Part shown: positions 14,550 to 23,902 of the stretch, in pieces
Layout: each line of letters opens with the position of its first letter
Numbering within the stretch: the stretch's first letter is position 1
From: Acidobacteriota bacterium
GTDB taxonomy: Bacteria; Acidobacteriota; JAAYUB01
NCBI GenBank assembly: GCA_018001935.1
Contig: JAGNHB010000013.1
Location: forward strand, 1-64,000
Reading direction: 5' to 3'
DNA length: 64,000 bases
The notes under the pieces: generated by a model
What the model was told of the DNA's origin: nothing
The model's input: the letters and a program-made list of their open reading frames with translations, nothing else
Database searches by the model: none
Made by a program: the position numbers and the translations under genes

Positions 14550-16514
14550 GTGAAGGTGAAAAAGAGCAGGGTGGCCCTGCTGGCCAAGCGGCTGGGTGAG
14601 GTCTGTGTCCGGGTCCGGAAGGAGGAGCGGGAGCACCGCGCGCGGCTGGAGGCCGTGCACCCCGACAACCGGCGGAGCGCGCGGAACCTGTTGCACTACC
14701 TCCGGGTCCGCGCCAACGACGACTTGCGCCAGGTCCAGGACGAACTGGCCGGGATGGGACTGTCGGGGCTCGGGGACATGGAGGGCCACATCCTCGCCGG
14801 GCTGCTCTCGCTGCGGGACACCCTCCGGCGCCTGCTGGGGAAAAAAGACGGCCCGGGCCAGGCCCCGGTGACCCCCCGCCAGGCCGACCGGCTCCTGCGG
14901 TGCAACACCCGGGCCCTCTTCGGCCACAAGCTCAAGGGAAGCCCGACCCGCATCATGGTGACCCTCCCGTCGGACGCCGCCGACCAGCCCGGCCTGGTGC
15001 GGCAGTACGTGTTGGCGGGGATGAACGCCGCCCGGGTCAACTGCGCCCACGACGGCCCCGAGGCCTGGCTGCGGATGATCGCCCACGTCCGCCGGGCCCG
15101 GAGGAAGACGGGCCGCAACTGCCGCGTGGCCGTGGACCTGGGCGGGCCGAAGATCCGCACCGGCGCCCTGGCGGAAGGGCCGCGGGTGCTGCACCTGCAC
15201 CCCGCCCGGGACGCCTTCGGGCGGGTGGTCGGCCCGGTCCCGCTTCAGCTCGTCGCCGAGGGGACGCCGGCCCCGCCCCCCGCCCTGGCGCTGGACCCGG
15301 CCTTCGTCGACCGTCTCCAGGCCGGCGACACGGTGCTCTTCACCGACGCCCGGGGGAAGAAGTGCCGGGTCCGGGTGGCCGAAGCCGCGGCGGGCCGCGC
15401 CCTTCTCCCCCTCGACGAGACGGTGTTCCTGGTGCCGGGCACCCCCCTGACCGCCGAACGGGAGGGCCGGCGGATCGCGGCGGCCCTCACGGGCGACCTG
15501 CCCCCCCTGGAGCAGCGCCTCACCCTCCGGGAGGGCGACACCCTGCTGCTCCTGAAGGACCCCGTCCCCGGCGAACCGGCGGTGTACGCGGCGGACGGGA
15601 CGCTCGCCCGCCCCGCCCGCATCGCCTGCACCGCGCCGGAGATCTTCGCCGACGTGAAACCCGGCGACCCCATCCTCTTCGACGACGGGAAGATCGAGGG
15701 GCTCGTGACCTCGGCGGGGGACGACGGCCTCCACGTCAAGATCCTGGCCACCCGCGGGGAGGCGGCCCGGCTGGGCGCTGACAAGGGGATCAACCTCCCC
15801 GCCACCCGCTTCGGCTTCGGCGGCCTCACGGCCAAGGACCGCGCGGACCTGGCCGCCCTGGCGAAGAAGGTGGACGTCGTGAACCTCTCCTTCGTCAACG
15901 GCCCGGAGGACGTGGAAGCCCTGCGGAAGGCCCTCCGGGAGAACGGGGCGGCCGAGGCCGGCATCATCCTCAAGATCGAGACGCGCCAGGGTTTCGAGAA
16001 CCTGCCGGCCATCCTCCTGGCGGCCCTCAAGCACCACCCCGTGGGCGTCATGCTGGCCCGGGGCGACCTGGCCGTGGAGTGCGGCTGGGAGAACCTCGCC
16101 CCCATCCAGGAGGAGATCCTGCGGCTGTGCGGCGCCGCCCACGTCCCGGTGGTGTGGGCCACCCAGGTGCTGGAGACCTCGGCGCAGAAGGGGATCCCCA
16201 CCCGCGCCGAGATCACCGACGCCGCCATGGCGGAGCGGGCCGAGTGCGTCATGCTCAACAAGGGGCCCCACATCCGCAAGACCATCGCCCTGCTGGAGCG
16301 GATCCTCACCGACATGCGCCGGCTCCGCCACAAGGCCGGGGCCCTGCTGCCCCCGCTCTCGAAGCCGGACTACGACCGCAAGCCCGGGGAGACGAAGAAG
16401 GAAAAGAAGGGGAAGGAAGCGAAAAAGCAAAAGGGCGGCCGGCTGAAAACGGGGAAACCCGAGCCCGTCACGGACGCGAAGCCAGGGCCCTCGAAGCGAA
16501 AGAAGAAAATGTGA
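14550..16514 (+). CDS. Pyruvate-kinase-like protein with N-terminal helical extension
   Basis: The 654-aa protein has a pyruvate kinase barrel with recognisable catalytic elements: GMNAARVNCAHD, VDLGGPKIRTG, FDDGKIEG, VVNLSFVNGPEDV, ILKIETRQGFENL, MLARGDLAVE and WATQVLETSAQ...TRAEITDAA. The residues for Mg/K binding and the catalytic Lys appear kept. It differs from housekeeping pyruvate kinases in three ways: about 125 extra helical residues in front, an enlarged B domain (about residues 215-370), and no C-terminal allosteric domain, which is replaced by a Lys-rich tail after about residue 600. The GTG start follows AAAGGAG. The physiological substrate may still be PEP/ADP; this is inferred. 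Confidence 0.8.
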   Translation: MKVKKSRVALLAKRLGEVCVRVRKEEREHRARLEAVHPDNRRSARNLLHYLRVRANDDLRQVQDELAGMGLSGLGDMEGHILAGLLSLRDTLRRLLGKKDGPGQAPVTPRQADRLLRCNTRALFGHKLKGSPTRIMVTLPSDAADQPGLVRQYVLAGMNAARVNCAHDGPEAWLRMIAHVRRARRKTGRNCRVAVDLGGPKIRTGALAEGPRVLHLHPARDAFGRVVGPVPLQLVAEGTPAPPPALALDPAFVDRLQAGDTVLFTDARGKKCRVRVAEAAAGRALLPLDETVFLVPGTPLTAEREGRRIAAALTGDLPPLEQRLTLREGDTLLLLKDPVPGEPAVYAADGTLARPARIACTAPEIFADVKPGDPILFDDGKIEGLVTSAGDDGLHVKILATRGEAARLGADKGINLPATRFGFGGLTAKDRADLAALAKKVDVVNLSFVNGPEDVEALRKALRENGAAEAGIILKIETRQGFENLPAILLAALKHHPVGVMLARGDLAVECGWENLAPIQEEILRLCGAAHVPVVWATQVLETSAQKGIPTRAEITDAAMAERAECVMLNKGPHIRKTIALLERILTDMRRLRHKAGALLPPLSKPDYDRKPGETKKEKKGKEAKKQKGGRLKTGKPEPVTDAKPGPSKRKKKM

Positions 16515-16951
16515 CCCGGGGGGGCGGGCCCGGTCTTTCCACTCCCTTCTTTGCGTTGCTGGATTCCGATTCGCGCTCGTTCGCTTGTTTCGCGGGCTTG
16601 GGCTGATACGGGGTCGTCAATTCTGGCATCCCCGCAAATAGCCCGGATTCCGATCTCACAGAGGCACAGAGGCACGGAGAAGAATCACAAGGATGGTTGA
16701 TTCTATTAAATACGATTTGCCTTTCTCCGTGCCTCCGTGAGCGAAAAGGGCTTTTTTCGAACGCATCAAATTTGATGCCCTCGCAAAAAGTCGGAAAACG
16801 AGCGGGGAAGTGTCTGTAAGGCCTTTGTTTGAGCCATCACCCGGAGGGTGAGGATACTTTTTGCGGCCCCATCAAATTTCAGACTCCTGGCTTCTGGTTT
16901 CCGGCTTCTCAATTCTGAATTCTGAATTCTCATTCCCCCCCCGAGGTCTCT
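16515..16951. repeat. Repeat-rich gap: CACGGAG palindrome and others
   Basis: A dispersed palindrome at 16652-16743 has arms CACAGAGGCACGGAGAAG and CTTTCTCCGTGCCTCCGTGAG around a TTGATTCTATTAAATACG centre. Relatives lie at 27836-27935, 30689-30782 and 42700-42790. After the MITE-like copy (16774-16873) comes a short AATTCTGAATTCTGAATTC run. No gene is seen. Confidence 0.75.
16774..16873. mobile_element. MITE-like element, copy 3
   Basis: It is almost identical to the 14327 copy over 100 bases and is flanked on both sides by AAATTT, again consistent with a 6-bp target duplication. No coding capacity. Confidence 0.75.
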
Positions 16952-16952
16952 C

Positions 16953-17849
16953 ATGCTGAACATCCACAATGACTTCCTTTCCGCCTCCGTTTCCACGCTC
17001 GGGGCGGAGCTGCAGTCCCTGCGCTCGGCCCGGACCGGCCTCGAGTACCTGTGGGACGGCGACCCGCGCTGGTGGAAGGGCCGCGCCCCGATCCTGTTCC
17101 CGGTGGTGGGGAAACTGGAGCGGGACCGGTTCCGTCACGGCGGGGAGGAGTACACGCTTCCCCAGCACGGCTTCGCCCGCGAGCGCGCCTTCGAGGTGCT
17201 CCGGGCGGGGCCCGAACGCGTCGTGCTCCGCCTGACGTCGGACCCCGAGAGCCTGCGGGCCTGGCCCTTCCCCTTCACCCTGACGGTGTCGTACGCCCTC
17301 GAGGGCCCTGCGCTCCGGCAGACGTTCCGGGTGGAAAACCCCGTGGAGCAGGAACTGCGCTTCTCGCTGGGCCTGCACCCCGGGTTCCGCTGCCCCCTGG
17401 CGCCCGGCGAGCGCTGGGAGGACTACCGGGTGAGCTTCGAGCTGCCCGAGACCCTGGAGCGCCACAAGCTGGCCGGGGGCCTGCGGACGGGGAAAACGGA
17501 ACCCTTCCTGGACGGCGGGCGCGAATTCCCCCTGGAGCGCGGCCTCTTTGCTTCAGGGGCCGTGGTGCTCAACGGGGTGCGCTCGCGCTGGGTGCGGCTG
17601 CACAACCCCGCCACGGGGAACGGGGTGGCGTGCAGCGTCCTCGGTTTCCCCTGGCTCGGCTTCTGGACCAAGGGGGACGGGGCCTTCCTGTGCATCGAGC
17701 CCTGGCACGGCGTCGCCGACCGGGTCGACCACGACGGCAGCCTGGACACGAAGGAAGGTCTCCGGCGGCTGGGGCCGGGCGAGGTGTTCGAGGGCGTCTT
17801 CGCCGTCCGGCCGCTGGAGGAGGCGGCAGGGGTTCAGACGGGGGGCTGA
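16953..17849 (+). CDS. Aldose 1-epimerase family protein (LacX-like)
   Basis: The 298-aa protein belongs to the galactose mutarotase-like superfamily: GAELQSLRSARTGLEYLWDGDPRWW, ILFPVVGKL, LPQHGFARERAFEV, LGLHPGFRCP and CIEPWHGVAD. The His and Glu expected for sugar ring opening (QHGF, LHPGF, EPW) are in place. The substrate may be a hexose or hexose-6-phosphate; the LacX/YeaD-like layout does not decide. The gene stands alone, with repeats on both sides and no convincing promoter. Confidence 0.88.
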   Translation: MLNIHNDFLSASVSTLGAELQSLRSARTGLEYLWDGDPRWWKGRAPILFPVVGKLERDRFRHGGEEYTLPQHGFARERAFEVLRAGPERVVLRLTSDPESLRAWPFPFTLTVSYALEGPALRQTFRVENPVEQELRFSLGLHPGFRCPLAPGERWEDYRVSFELPETLERHKLAGGLRTGKTEPFLDGGREFPLERGLFASGAVVLNGVRSRWVRLHNPATGNGVACSVLGFPWLGFWTKGDGAFLCIEPWHGVADRVDHDGSLDTKEGLRRLGPGEVFEGVFAVRPLEEAAGVQTGG

Positions 17850-18656
17850 CGGCGTTCAGCTCAGGAGTCAGGAGGAGAACCTGTCGGCATCGGCATCGGT
17901 ATCGGTATCGGCATCGGCATCGGAATCGGAATCGGTATCGGAATCGCAGTCGCAATCGCAGTCGCAATCGCAATCGCAACATCCCGGAGAGATTGATGCC
18001 GCGCGGGAGCTTCGCCCGGGTCGCCCGGCCCGGGGATGGGCTCTTGGGGGTGGATGGCAGGGCTTTCATCCGCCAGGCGCCAAACGAATCAGCGCCGCGC
18101 GCGTAAGCAAGCGGCAAGATTTTTAAACTCTTACCGCTCCCTCACGGTCGCGGCTCCGATGGGGCTCCGGCGAGGATGGCGGCCATCAGGGACTAAAGGA
18201 CATAAAGGACCAAAGGGACCCAAAGGACGGCCGGGGGGAAGGGTTCGGGGAGGGTGCCCGCCCTCCCGGGATCGTTGAGCAACGTTTTTTCGGGCCGGCA
18301 GCCCAAAGCCCACGGCTTGGCGCTTTTCCCCGACGGCGACGGCGATTGCGATTGCGACGGCGATTGCGACGGCGATTGCGATTGCGACTGCGACCGCGAT
18401 TGTGATTGCGACGGCGATTGCGACGGCGACCGCGATTGCGACAGCGACCGCGATTGCGACGGCGATTGCGATTGCGATACCGATACCGATACCGATACCG
18501 ACCCCGATGGGTTCACTTTCTTACACCCGACACCCGACACCCGACACCCGACACCCTGCACCCGACACCCGACACCCTGCACCCTACGCCTCGCTCCTTC
18601 CCTCCGCCCCCGACATCGGTTATAATCCTTCCCGACATCGCGCAAGGAGCCCCCCC
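17850..18656. repeat. Repeat cluster: GNNATC hexamers, AAGGAC units, GACACCC heptamers
   Basis: In order: a GGNATC hexamer array (17880-17978), the GCGCGCGTAAGCAAGCGG fragment (18095), AAGGAC units (18190-18232), a long GATNNC array (18334-18510) and a CACCCGA heptamer array (18518-18585). A TATAAT at 18621-18626 just before the decarboxylase gene may be its -10 box, but no -35 is convincing. No gene is seen. Confidence 0.8.
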
Positions 18657-20585
18657 ATGAGCTACAAGGTCCTTCTCATCAACCCCAAGGCCAAGGAACG
18701 CGAGGCCGAGATCCGGGAACTGTCCAAGCGGGGGCTCAACCTCGTGGGCGCCGGCTGCTACCGGGAGGCGGAAGGCCTGCTCGCGGCCGACGGGACCCTC
18801 CACGTGGTCCTCACCGAGTGGAAACTCCCCCTGGACCCCCGGGGCAAGGAGACCCTGGAGGGGCCGGAGCTCTTCGAGAAGCTGCAGGAGCTGCGGTGGG
18901 AGCTGAACCTCTTCCTCTACACCCAGCACCACGACTGCCGGCACTTCAGCACGGGGGGGCGCATCAACGGCTACTTTCTGAAGTCGGAGAAGGACTGGGA
19001 CGACATCGCCAGCAAGGTCCGCGCCGAGGTCTACTCCAGCAAGAACCGGGCCCCCTTCTTCGAGGCGCTGGTGCAGTACGCCCGGCAGGCCAACGACGCC
19101 TGGCACACCCCGGGCCACGCCTCCGGCTACTCGGTGAAGAATTCGGACTACGCCCGGGACTACTTCAAGTTCTTCGGCCCCAACCTGTTCCAGTCCGACG
19201 TCTCGGTCTCGGTGCCCGCCCTCGATTCCCTCATGGACCCCAAGGGGGTCATCCAGGAGGCTCAGGAGCTGGCGGCGCGGGCCTTCAACGCCCGCTACAC
19301 CTTCTTCTCCACCAACGGGACCTCCACCTCCAACAAGGTCCTCATCCAGACCCTCCTCAAGCCGGGCGAGGCCATCCTGCTGGACCGCAACTGCCACAAG
19401 TCGGTCCACTACGGCGTGGTGATCTCGGGGGCCGAGCCCCTCTACCTCATGCCCTCCGTCAACCACCGCTACGGGATCTTCGGGCCGGTCCCCAAGCAGC
19501 GGATCTACGAGGGGATGGACCAGGCCCTCAAGGCGGGGAAGAAGCTCAAGGCCATCATCCTCACCAACTGCACCTACGACGGGCTGATCTACGACATCCG
19601 GGAGATCGTGCAGGAAGCCCACCGGCGCGGCATCAAGGTGATCGTGGACGAGGCCTGGTTCGGCTACGCCAACTTCCACCGCGAGTTCTACCCCTGCGCC
19701 ATGGCCGCCGGGGCCGACTACGCCACCCAGTCCACCCACAAGACCATGAGCGCCTTCTCCCAGGCGTCCATGATCCACGTGAAGGACCCCGACTTCGAGA
19801 AGATCCGGGACTTCTTCCAGGAAAACTTCAACATGCACACGTCCACGTCACCCCAGTACCCCATGATCGCCTCGCTGGACGCGGCGCGCAAGCAGATGGC
19901 CATGGAGGGCTATTCGCTGCTGCAGCGGACCCTGGAGCTCTCGGACGCCCTGGTCAACTCCATCAACTCCCTGAAGAAGTTCCGGGTGCTGGGCCTGGAG
20001 GACCTTCTCGCCGACGAGGTGCGAAACGACGGCATCCGCCTGGACAAGACCAAGCTCACCATCGACATCTCCCAGTCGGGCTGCACCAACCGGGAGATCG
20101 AGCACCTGCTCCTCTCCAAGCACAACATCCAGATCGAGAAGACCACCTTCAACACCATCTCGGTGCTCATCACCATCGGCGCCACCTACTCCAAGGTCAA
20201 CCGTCTCTTTTTGGCCCTGGAGAACATCGAGCGGATGTCCGGCACCCTCAAGACCAGCGAGTCGGCCAAGGTGCTGTCGGAGTTTCACCTCTCCCTGTCC
20301 CGGATCCGCTTCCGGCCGCGCTTCGCCTTCTACTGCGACGGGGAGCACGTCCCCCTGCGGGACGCCTGCGGGCGTACCGCCACGGCGATGGTGACCCCCT
20401 ACCCGCCGGGGATCCCGCTCCTGGTGCCGGGGCAGGTGATCACCGAGGCTATCGTGAACGCCCTGCAGGTCTACCGGGAGTTCGGCGTGGAGATCCACGG
20501 GGTCCGGGAGGGCATGATCAAGGTGGCGACCCGGGCGGAGGAAGACGAGCTCGTTCGCCGGGGTTACGAACTGACGGACCTTTGA
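18657..20585 (+). CDS. Orn/Lys/Arg decarboxylase family protein (fold type I PLP)
   Basis: The 642-aa enzyme resembles biodegradative arginine/lysine/ornithine decarboxylases. Residues ~1-130 form the flavodoxin/receiver-like wing domain, ~140-500 the PLP domain and the rest the C-terminal domain. Key motifs are WHTPGHASG, FFSTNGTSTSNK, DRNCHKSVHYG, VDEAWFGYANFH and STHKTMSAFSQ with the PLP lysine at residue 362. The exact amino acid cannot be told from the sequence. The product would be a polyamine or its precursor, agmatine, cadaverine or putrescine. ATG 18657 lies 8 bases after AAGGAG. The gene is monocistronic between repeat blocks. Confidence 0.9.
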   Translation: MSYKVLLINPKAKEREAEIRELSKRGLNLVGAGCYREAEGLLAADGTLHVVLTEWKLPLDPRGKETLEGPELFEKLQELRWELNLFLYTQHHDCRHFSTGGRINGYFLKSEKDWDDIASKVRAEVYSSKNRAPFFEALVQYARQANDAWHTPGHASGYSVKNSDYARDYFKFFGPNLFQSDVSVSVPALDSLMDPKGVIQEAQELAARAFNARYTFFSTNGTSTSNKVLIQTLLKPGEAILLDRNCHKSVHYGVVISGAEPLYLMPSVNHRYGIFGPVPKQRIYEGMDQALKAGKKLKAIILTNCTYDGLIYDIREIVQEAHRRGIKVIVDEAWFGYANFHREFYPCAMAAGADYATQSTHKTMSAFSQASMIHVKDPDFEKIRDFFQENFNMHTSTSPQYPMIASLDAARKQMAMEGYSLLQRTLELSDALVNSINSLKKFRVLGLEDLLADEVRNDGIRLDKTKLTIDISQSGCTNREIEHLLLSKHNIQIEKTTFNTISVLITIGATYSKVNRLFLALENIERMSGTLKTSESAKVLSEFHLSLSRIRFRPRFAFYCDGEHVPLRDACGRTATAMVTPYPPGIPLLVPGQVITEAIVNALQVYREFGVEIHGVREGMIKVATRAEEDELVRRGYELTDL

Positions 20586-21264
20586 AGCGGGCAGAGAATT
20601 CAGAATCCAGAATCCAGAATCCAGAATTCAGAATCCAGAATCCAGAATCCAGAATTCAGAATTCAGAATCCAGAATCCAGAATCCAGAATTCAGAATGGG
20701 GAGGCAGCCGTTCGGAGGAAGTCCCTTTCCGCTTCCGGCTTTGCGAGGCTTGGCGTCTTTGAGCCTTTGCGAGAGGTAAAGACCGCCTGTTTTTTTTGGG
20801 GAGCGTCCGGATGATCCGTGTCCATCCGTGGCTTTTTCCGGTTTGTCCGGGTTGGGAAGGAGGCAGGAGTCAGTAGGGGGAGGCAGCCGGAAGGAGGCTA
20901 TGGCCGGGAGGAGGCTATGGCCGGGAGGCAGGAGAAGGGAGGCAGGATAAATGAGGCAGGAAAAATGAGACAGGACAGACGACAATGGGTAAAATATATA
21001 TTATAAAGAAGTTAATGCCTGGGTGGTTGGCCGTGATCGGAGGCGCCTCTTCTCCGTGCCTCCGCGCCTCTATGAGAGAACTGTTCCGGAAGATCGCTCC
21101 CGGCGGCACGGCGTTCCGGTGAAGGCGCGCTTTCCTGCCCCCTTGGCTGCATCCCTGGTTAAGCGGTTTTCTTGGCGGGCTTGGCGCCTTGGCGAGCGCC
21201 TGCCCGAATCCGGATCTCGCCAAGACGCAAAGCTCGCCTGGAAAAGCCGCATCGGCCGCCGGCC
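20586..21264. repeat. CCAGAAT heptamer array and dispersed palindromes
   Basis: A tandem of CAGAATC/CAGAATT heptamers (20594-20697) follows the decarboxylase stop directly. Next come a TTGCGAGGCTTGGCGTCTTTG palindrome half (20738-20780), ATCCGTGTCCATCCGTGG (20813-20831), GGGAGGCAGG-type units (20860-20960) and a TTGGCGCCTTGGCGAG palindrome (21160-21245). No gene is visible. Confidence 0.75.
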
Positions 21265-21639
21265 TCAGCTTGGCGAGGACGGCTTCCCCCTCGCCATCCG
21301 CAGCCGCACGAGCGCCATGAGCCGCCGGTAAAAGTTGCCGACGCACTTCGGGTTGTCGCAGACCCGTTCTTCGCGGATGTCCAGGCAGTACCCCCGGCAG
21401 CCTTCGGACCCGGGCCTGAGGCTCTCGGAGGGAAGGGGGGCCGGGGCGAGATAGGCGAACTCCGCCAGGTCGACGGCAAAGGTGCTGCCGCACCCGGGGA
21501 CGGCGTGGGTGAAGAGGAACAGCCCCCGGCTCGGTTCCCGGAAGTGGGGCTGGTAGCCGGCGAACTCCATCCCGGGGTCGTCGAGGAGGGCGTCGGGGCT
21601 TTCCCACCCTTTCCCGCACATGGTGCACGCCTTGAACAT
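21265..21639 (-). CDS. Cysteine-rich protein of unknown function, zinc-ribbon-like
   Basis: The 124-aa protein starts at ATG 21639 behind GGAGG. It has an N-terminal CTMC pair, a PGCGSTFAVDLAEF segment in the middle and a GCRGYCLD...RVCDNPKCVGNFYRRLM tail, giving eight Cys in at least two CxxC-like or CxnC clusters that could bind zinc or an iron-sulfur cluster. A GYQPHF...GLFLFTHAVPGCGSTF core recalls small uncharacterised proteins in delta-type proteobacteria and Acidobacteria. The function is not known. It stands alone. Confidence 0.75.
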   Translation of the reverse strand: MFKACTMCGKGWESPDALLDDPGMEFAGYQPHFREPSRGLFLFTHAVPGCGSTFAVDLAEFAYLAPAPLPSESLRPGSEGCRGYCLDIREERVCDNPKCVGNFYRRLMALVRLRMARGKPSSPS

Positions 21640-21867
21640 GGGGCCTCCGCTTCCGCGATTGCCACTATGCTGGAATTCCGCCGGCAAGTCAAGGGGAACC
21701 ACGGAAAGCACGGGGGTCAAAGAGAACCACGAAATACACGGAATAAACGAAAGGGAAAAGAACCACGAACCACACCAACCACACGAACAAGCTCCTCCAT
21801 CCCTTCGGGATGCCGCCGACCGCTCCCGATTTATTGTGCATTTACCAAAGATCTTACTTCGTAGGGA
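21640..21867. repeat. AACCACGAA-type repeats and AAAGATCTTACTTCGTAGGG motif
   Basis: Degenerate ACCACGAANNACAC units (21700-21795) are followed by the motif CCAAAGATCTTACTTCGTAGGG (21842-21868), also found at 5589-5608 and, inverted, at 26398-26425. The motif runs straight into the gene-end repeat of fcl. Confidence 0.7.
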
Positions 21868-22962
21868 CTACGGCCTGCAGCCTGCAACCTCCTCCCGGTA
21901 CGCCGCCACGGTCCGCCGGATACCCGCCTCGAGGGGGACCCGGGGGGCCCAGCCCAGGGCGCGGATCCGCGACACGTCCAGGAGTTTGCGGGGCATGCCG
22001 TCGGGTTTGGACGCGTCGAAGGCGATCTCCCCGTTGAACCCCGCCGCTTCCCGCACCCGTTCCGCCAGTTCGCGGATGGTGTGGTCCTCCCCCGTCCCCA
22101 CGTTCAGGAACAGCCCGGTGTCGGCGGGCTCGAAGCGGTCCACCACCGTCACGCAGGCCCGGGCCAGGTCGTCCACGTGGAGGAACTCCCGTCGCGGGGT
22201 CCCGGTCCCCCAGAGGGTCACGCGCTCCGCCGTGACCCCGAAGGCGGCCAGGAGGGATTCCGCCGCCCTGAAGCCCCGCTCGGCCGGGGTGAGCGACGCC
22301 CACGCGTCCGGCGGCCGGCGCTCCAGGTCGCGGAGGACCCCGTCCGCGTCGCCCGCCGCGAGGCCGGCCGCCAGCGTGAACTTCCGGATGAGCGCCGGCA
22401 GGACGTGGGCCGTCTCCAGGTCGTAGTTGTCGCCGGGCCCGTAGAGGTTGGTGGGCATCAGGGAGAGGAAGCGGGTGCCGTGCTGGGCGTTGAAGCTGGC
22501 GCAGAGCTGGATGGCGGCGATCTTGGCCACGGCGTAGGCCTGGTTGGTGGGCTCCAGGGGGCCCGAGAGGAAGTCGGCCTCCCGGATGGGCTGGGGCGCC
22601 AGGCGGGGGTAGATGCACGACGAGCCCAGGTTGAGGAGCTTGGCGACCCCCGAGCGATGGGCTGCCTCGATGACGTTGAGGGCGATGGCCAGGTTGTCGG
22701 CGATGAAGTCCGCCGGGCGGGTGCTGTTGGGGAGGATGCCCCCCACCCGTCCGGCGGCGAGGAACACCACGTCGGGGCGCTCGGCGGCAAAGAAGGCCTC
22801 CGTGTCCGCCTGGCGGCGGAGGTCGAGTTCGGCCCTCGTCCGGGTGAGCACGCGTCCGTGGCCGTCCGCCGCCAGCCGCCGGCAGAGCGCCGCGCCCACC
22901 AGGCCCCGGTGCCCCGCGACGAAAACCTTCAACCCCGGCGTTCCCAGAAAAGCGCCCGTCAC
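21868..22962 (-). CDS. fcl: GDP-L-fucose synthase
   Basis: This 364-aa SDR epimerase-reductase converts GDP-4-keto-6-deoxy-D-mannose to GDP-L-fucose. It shows the NADP-binding VAGHRGLVGAAL, the family motif VGGILPNSTRPADFIADNLAI, the catalytic GSSCIYP serine and the YAVAKIAA Tyr/Lys pair, and NLYGPGDNYD. It carries an extra ~40 residues near 190-230 (LAAGDADGVLRDLERRPPDA region) not usual in Fcl, which is otherwise about 320 aa. gmd, the preceding enzyme of the pathway, is encoded about 0.9 kb upstream on the same strand. The last codons and TAG lie in the AGGCTG-type repeat. Confidence 0.92.
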   Translation of the reverse strand: MTGAFLGTPGLKVFVAGHRGLVGAALCRRLAADGHGRVLTRTRAELDLRRQADTEAFFAAERPDVVFLAAGRVGGILPNSTRPADFIADNLAIALNVIEAAHRSGVAKLLNLGSSCIYPRLAPQPIREADFLSGPLEPTNQAYAVAKIAAIQLCASFNAQHGTRFLSLMPTNLYGPGDNYDLETAHVLPALIRKFTLAAGLAAGDADGVLRDLERRPPDAWASLTPAERGFRAAESLLAAFGVTAERVTLWGTGTPRREFLHVDDLARACVTVVDRFEPADTGLFLNVGTGEDHTIRELAERVREAAGFNGEIAFDASKPDGMPRKLLDVSRIRALGWAPRVPLEAGIRRTVAAYREEVAGCRP

Positions 22963-23902
22963 CGCTCAACCTCCGACCACGAAAGACACGAGAAGTAAAC
23001 CACGAACTACACGAACCCCACGAAAGGCCCAAGAGGCAAACCACGAACCCCACGAACCACACGAAAGGCCCAAGAGGCAAACCACGAACCACCTGAACCA
23101 CACGAAAGGCCCAAGAGGCAAACCACGAACCACACGAAAGGCACGAGCGTCACGAACGACAAGAACGATACGAAAAGCACGAGAGGCGACCCACAAACCC
23201 TGCGAACCCGGAAATCCGAGCCGCTTGAATCAATCCGGAAGCGAGAGCGCACCCGCCGCAATGGCCCTGCAATGTGCGGCCGCAGGCTGCCGGCGTCCCG
23301 CGCGTCCTTGTGGAGTGCGGCGCGAAGGCTGCCGGCGTCCCGCTTGGTCTTGGGGAGTGCGGCGCGAAGGCTGCCGGAGCGCCGCTTTGAACAAACCGGA
23401 AGGGTAAGGCGCGCAGGCTTCCGGAGCGCCGTCTTCCCGCTCCCGCCGTTTCCCGTCCTCCAACAGGCGCCACCGTCCGCTGGGGCAGCTTCTCTCCAGA
23501 AACCAATTCGAAACACACTGGAAAGAAGAGCTTGCGAAATGCGGTTTCGGGTCGATTGGACGGCCATCCCGCCGCCCTCGCAATCAATGGAAAGAACGAA
23601 CGCCCCCGTGACCCTTGTGTTCCCGCGGGTCGCGCCGCTCCGGGGACCTGCGCGGCGCGGTCAAAGCGGCGCTCCGGCCGCCTGCGCGCCGCACTCCGCA
23701 GGGAAGGCGGGAGGCTTTTAGGCTGAAGGTCCGGAGGGTTGCCTGAACCGATTCCGATCCCGATCCCGATTTGCGACCCCGATCCCGCTCCCGATTGCGA
23801 TCCCGATCCCGACCCCGATTCCGATTCCGACCCCGATTCCGACCCCGACAAGAAATCCTCCGGACCTACAGCCTAACAGCCTTCAGCCTAACAGCCTACC
23901 CC
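22963..23902. repeat. Repeat cluster between gmd and fcl
   Basis: It holds ACCACGAANNACACGAA units (22976-23190), GGAGTGCGGCGCGAAGGC units (23270-23440) and a GCGGCGC/GCGCCGC hairpin unit (23630-23705). Then follow a GATNNC hexamer array (23748-23850) and CCTCCGGACCTACAGCC ending at the gmd stop. It separates two genes of one pathway that are usually adjacent. No gene is seen. Confidence 0.8.
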
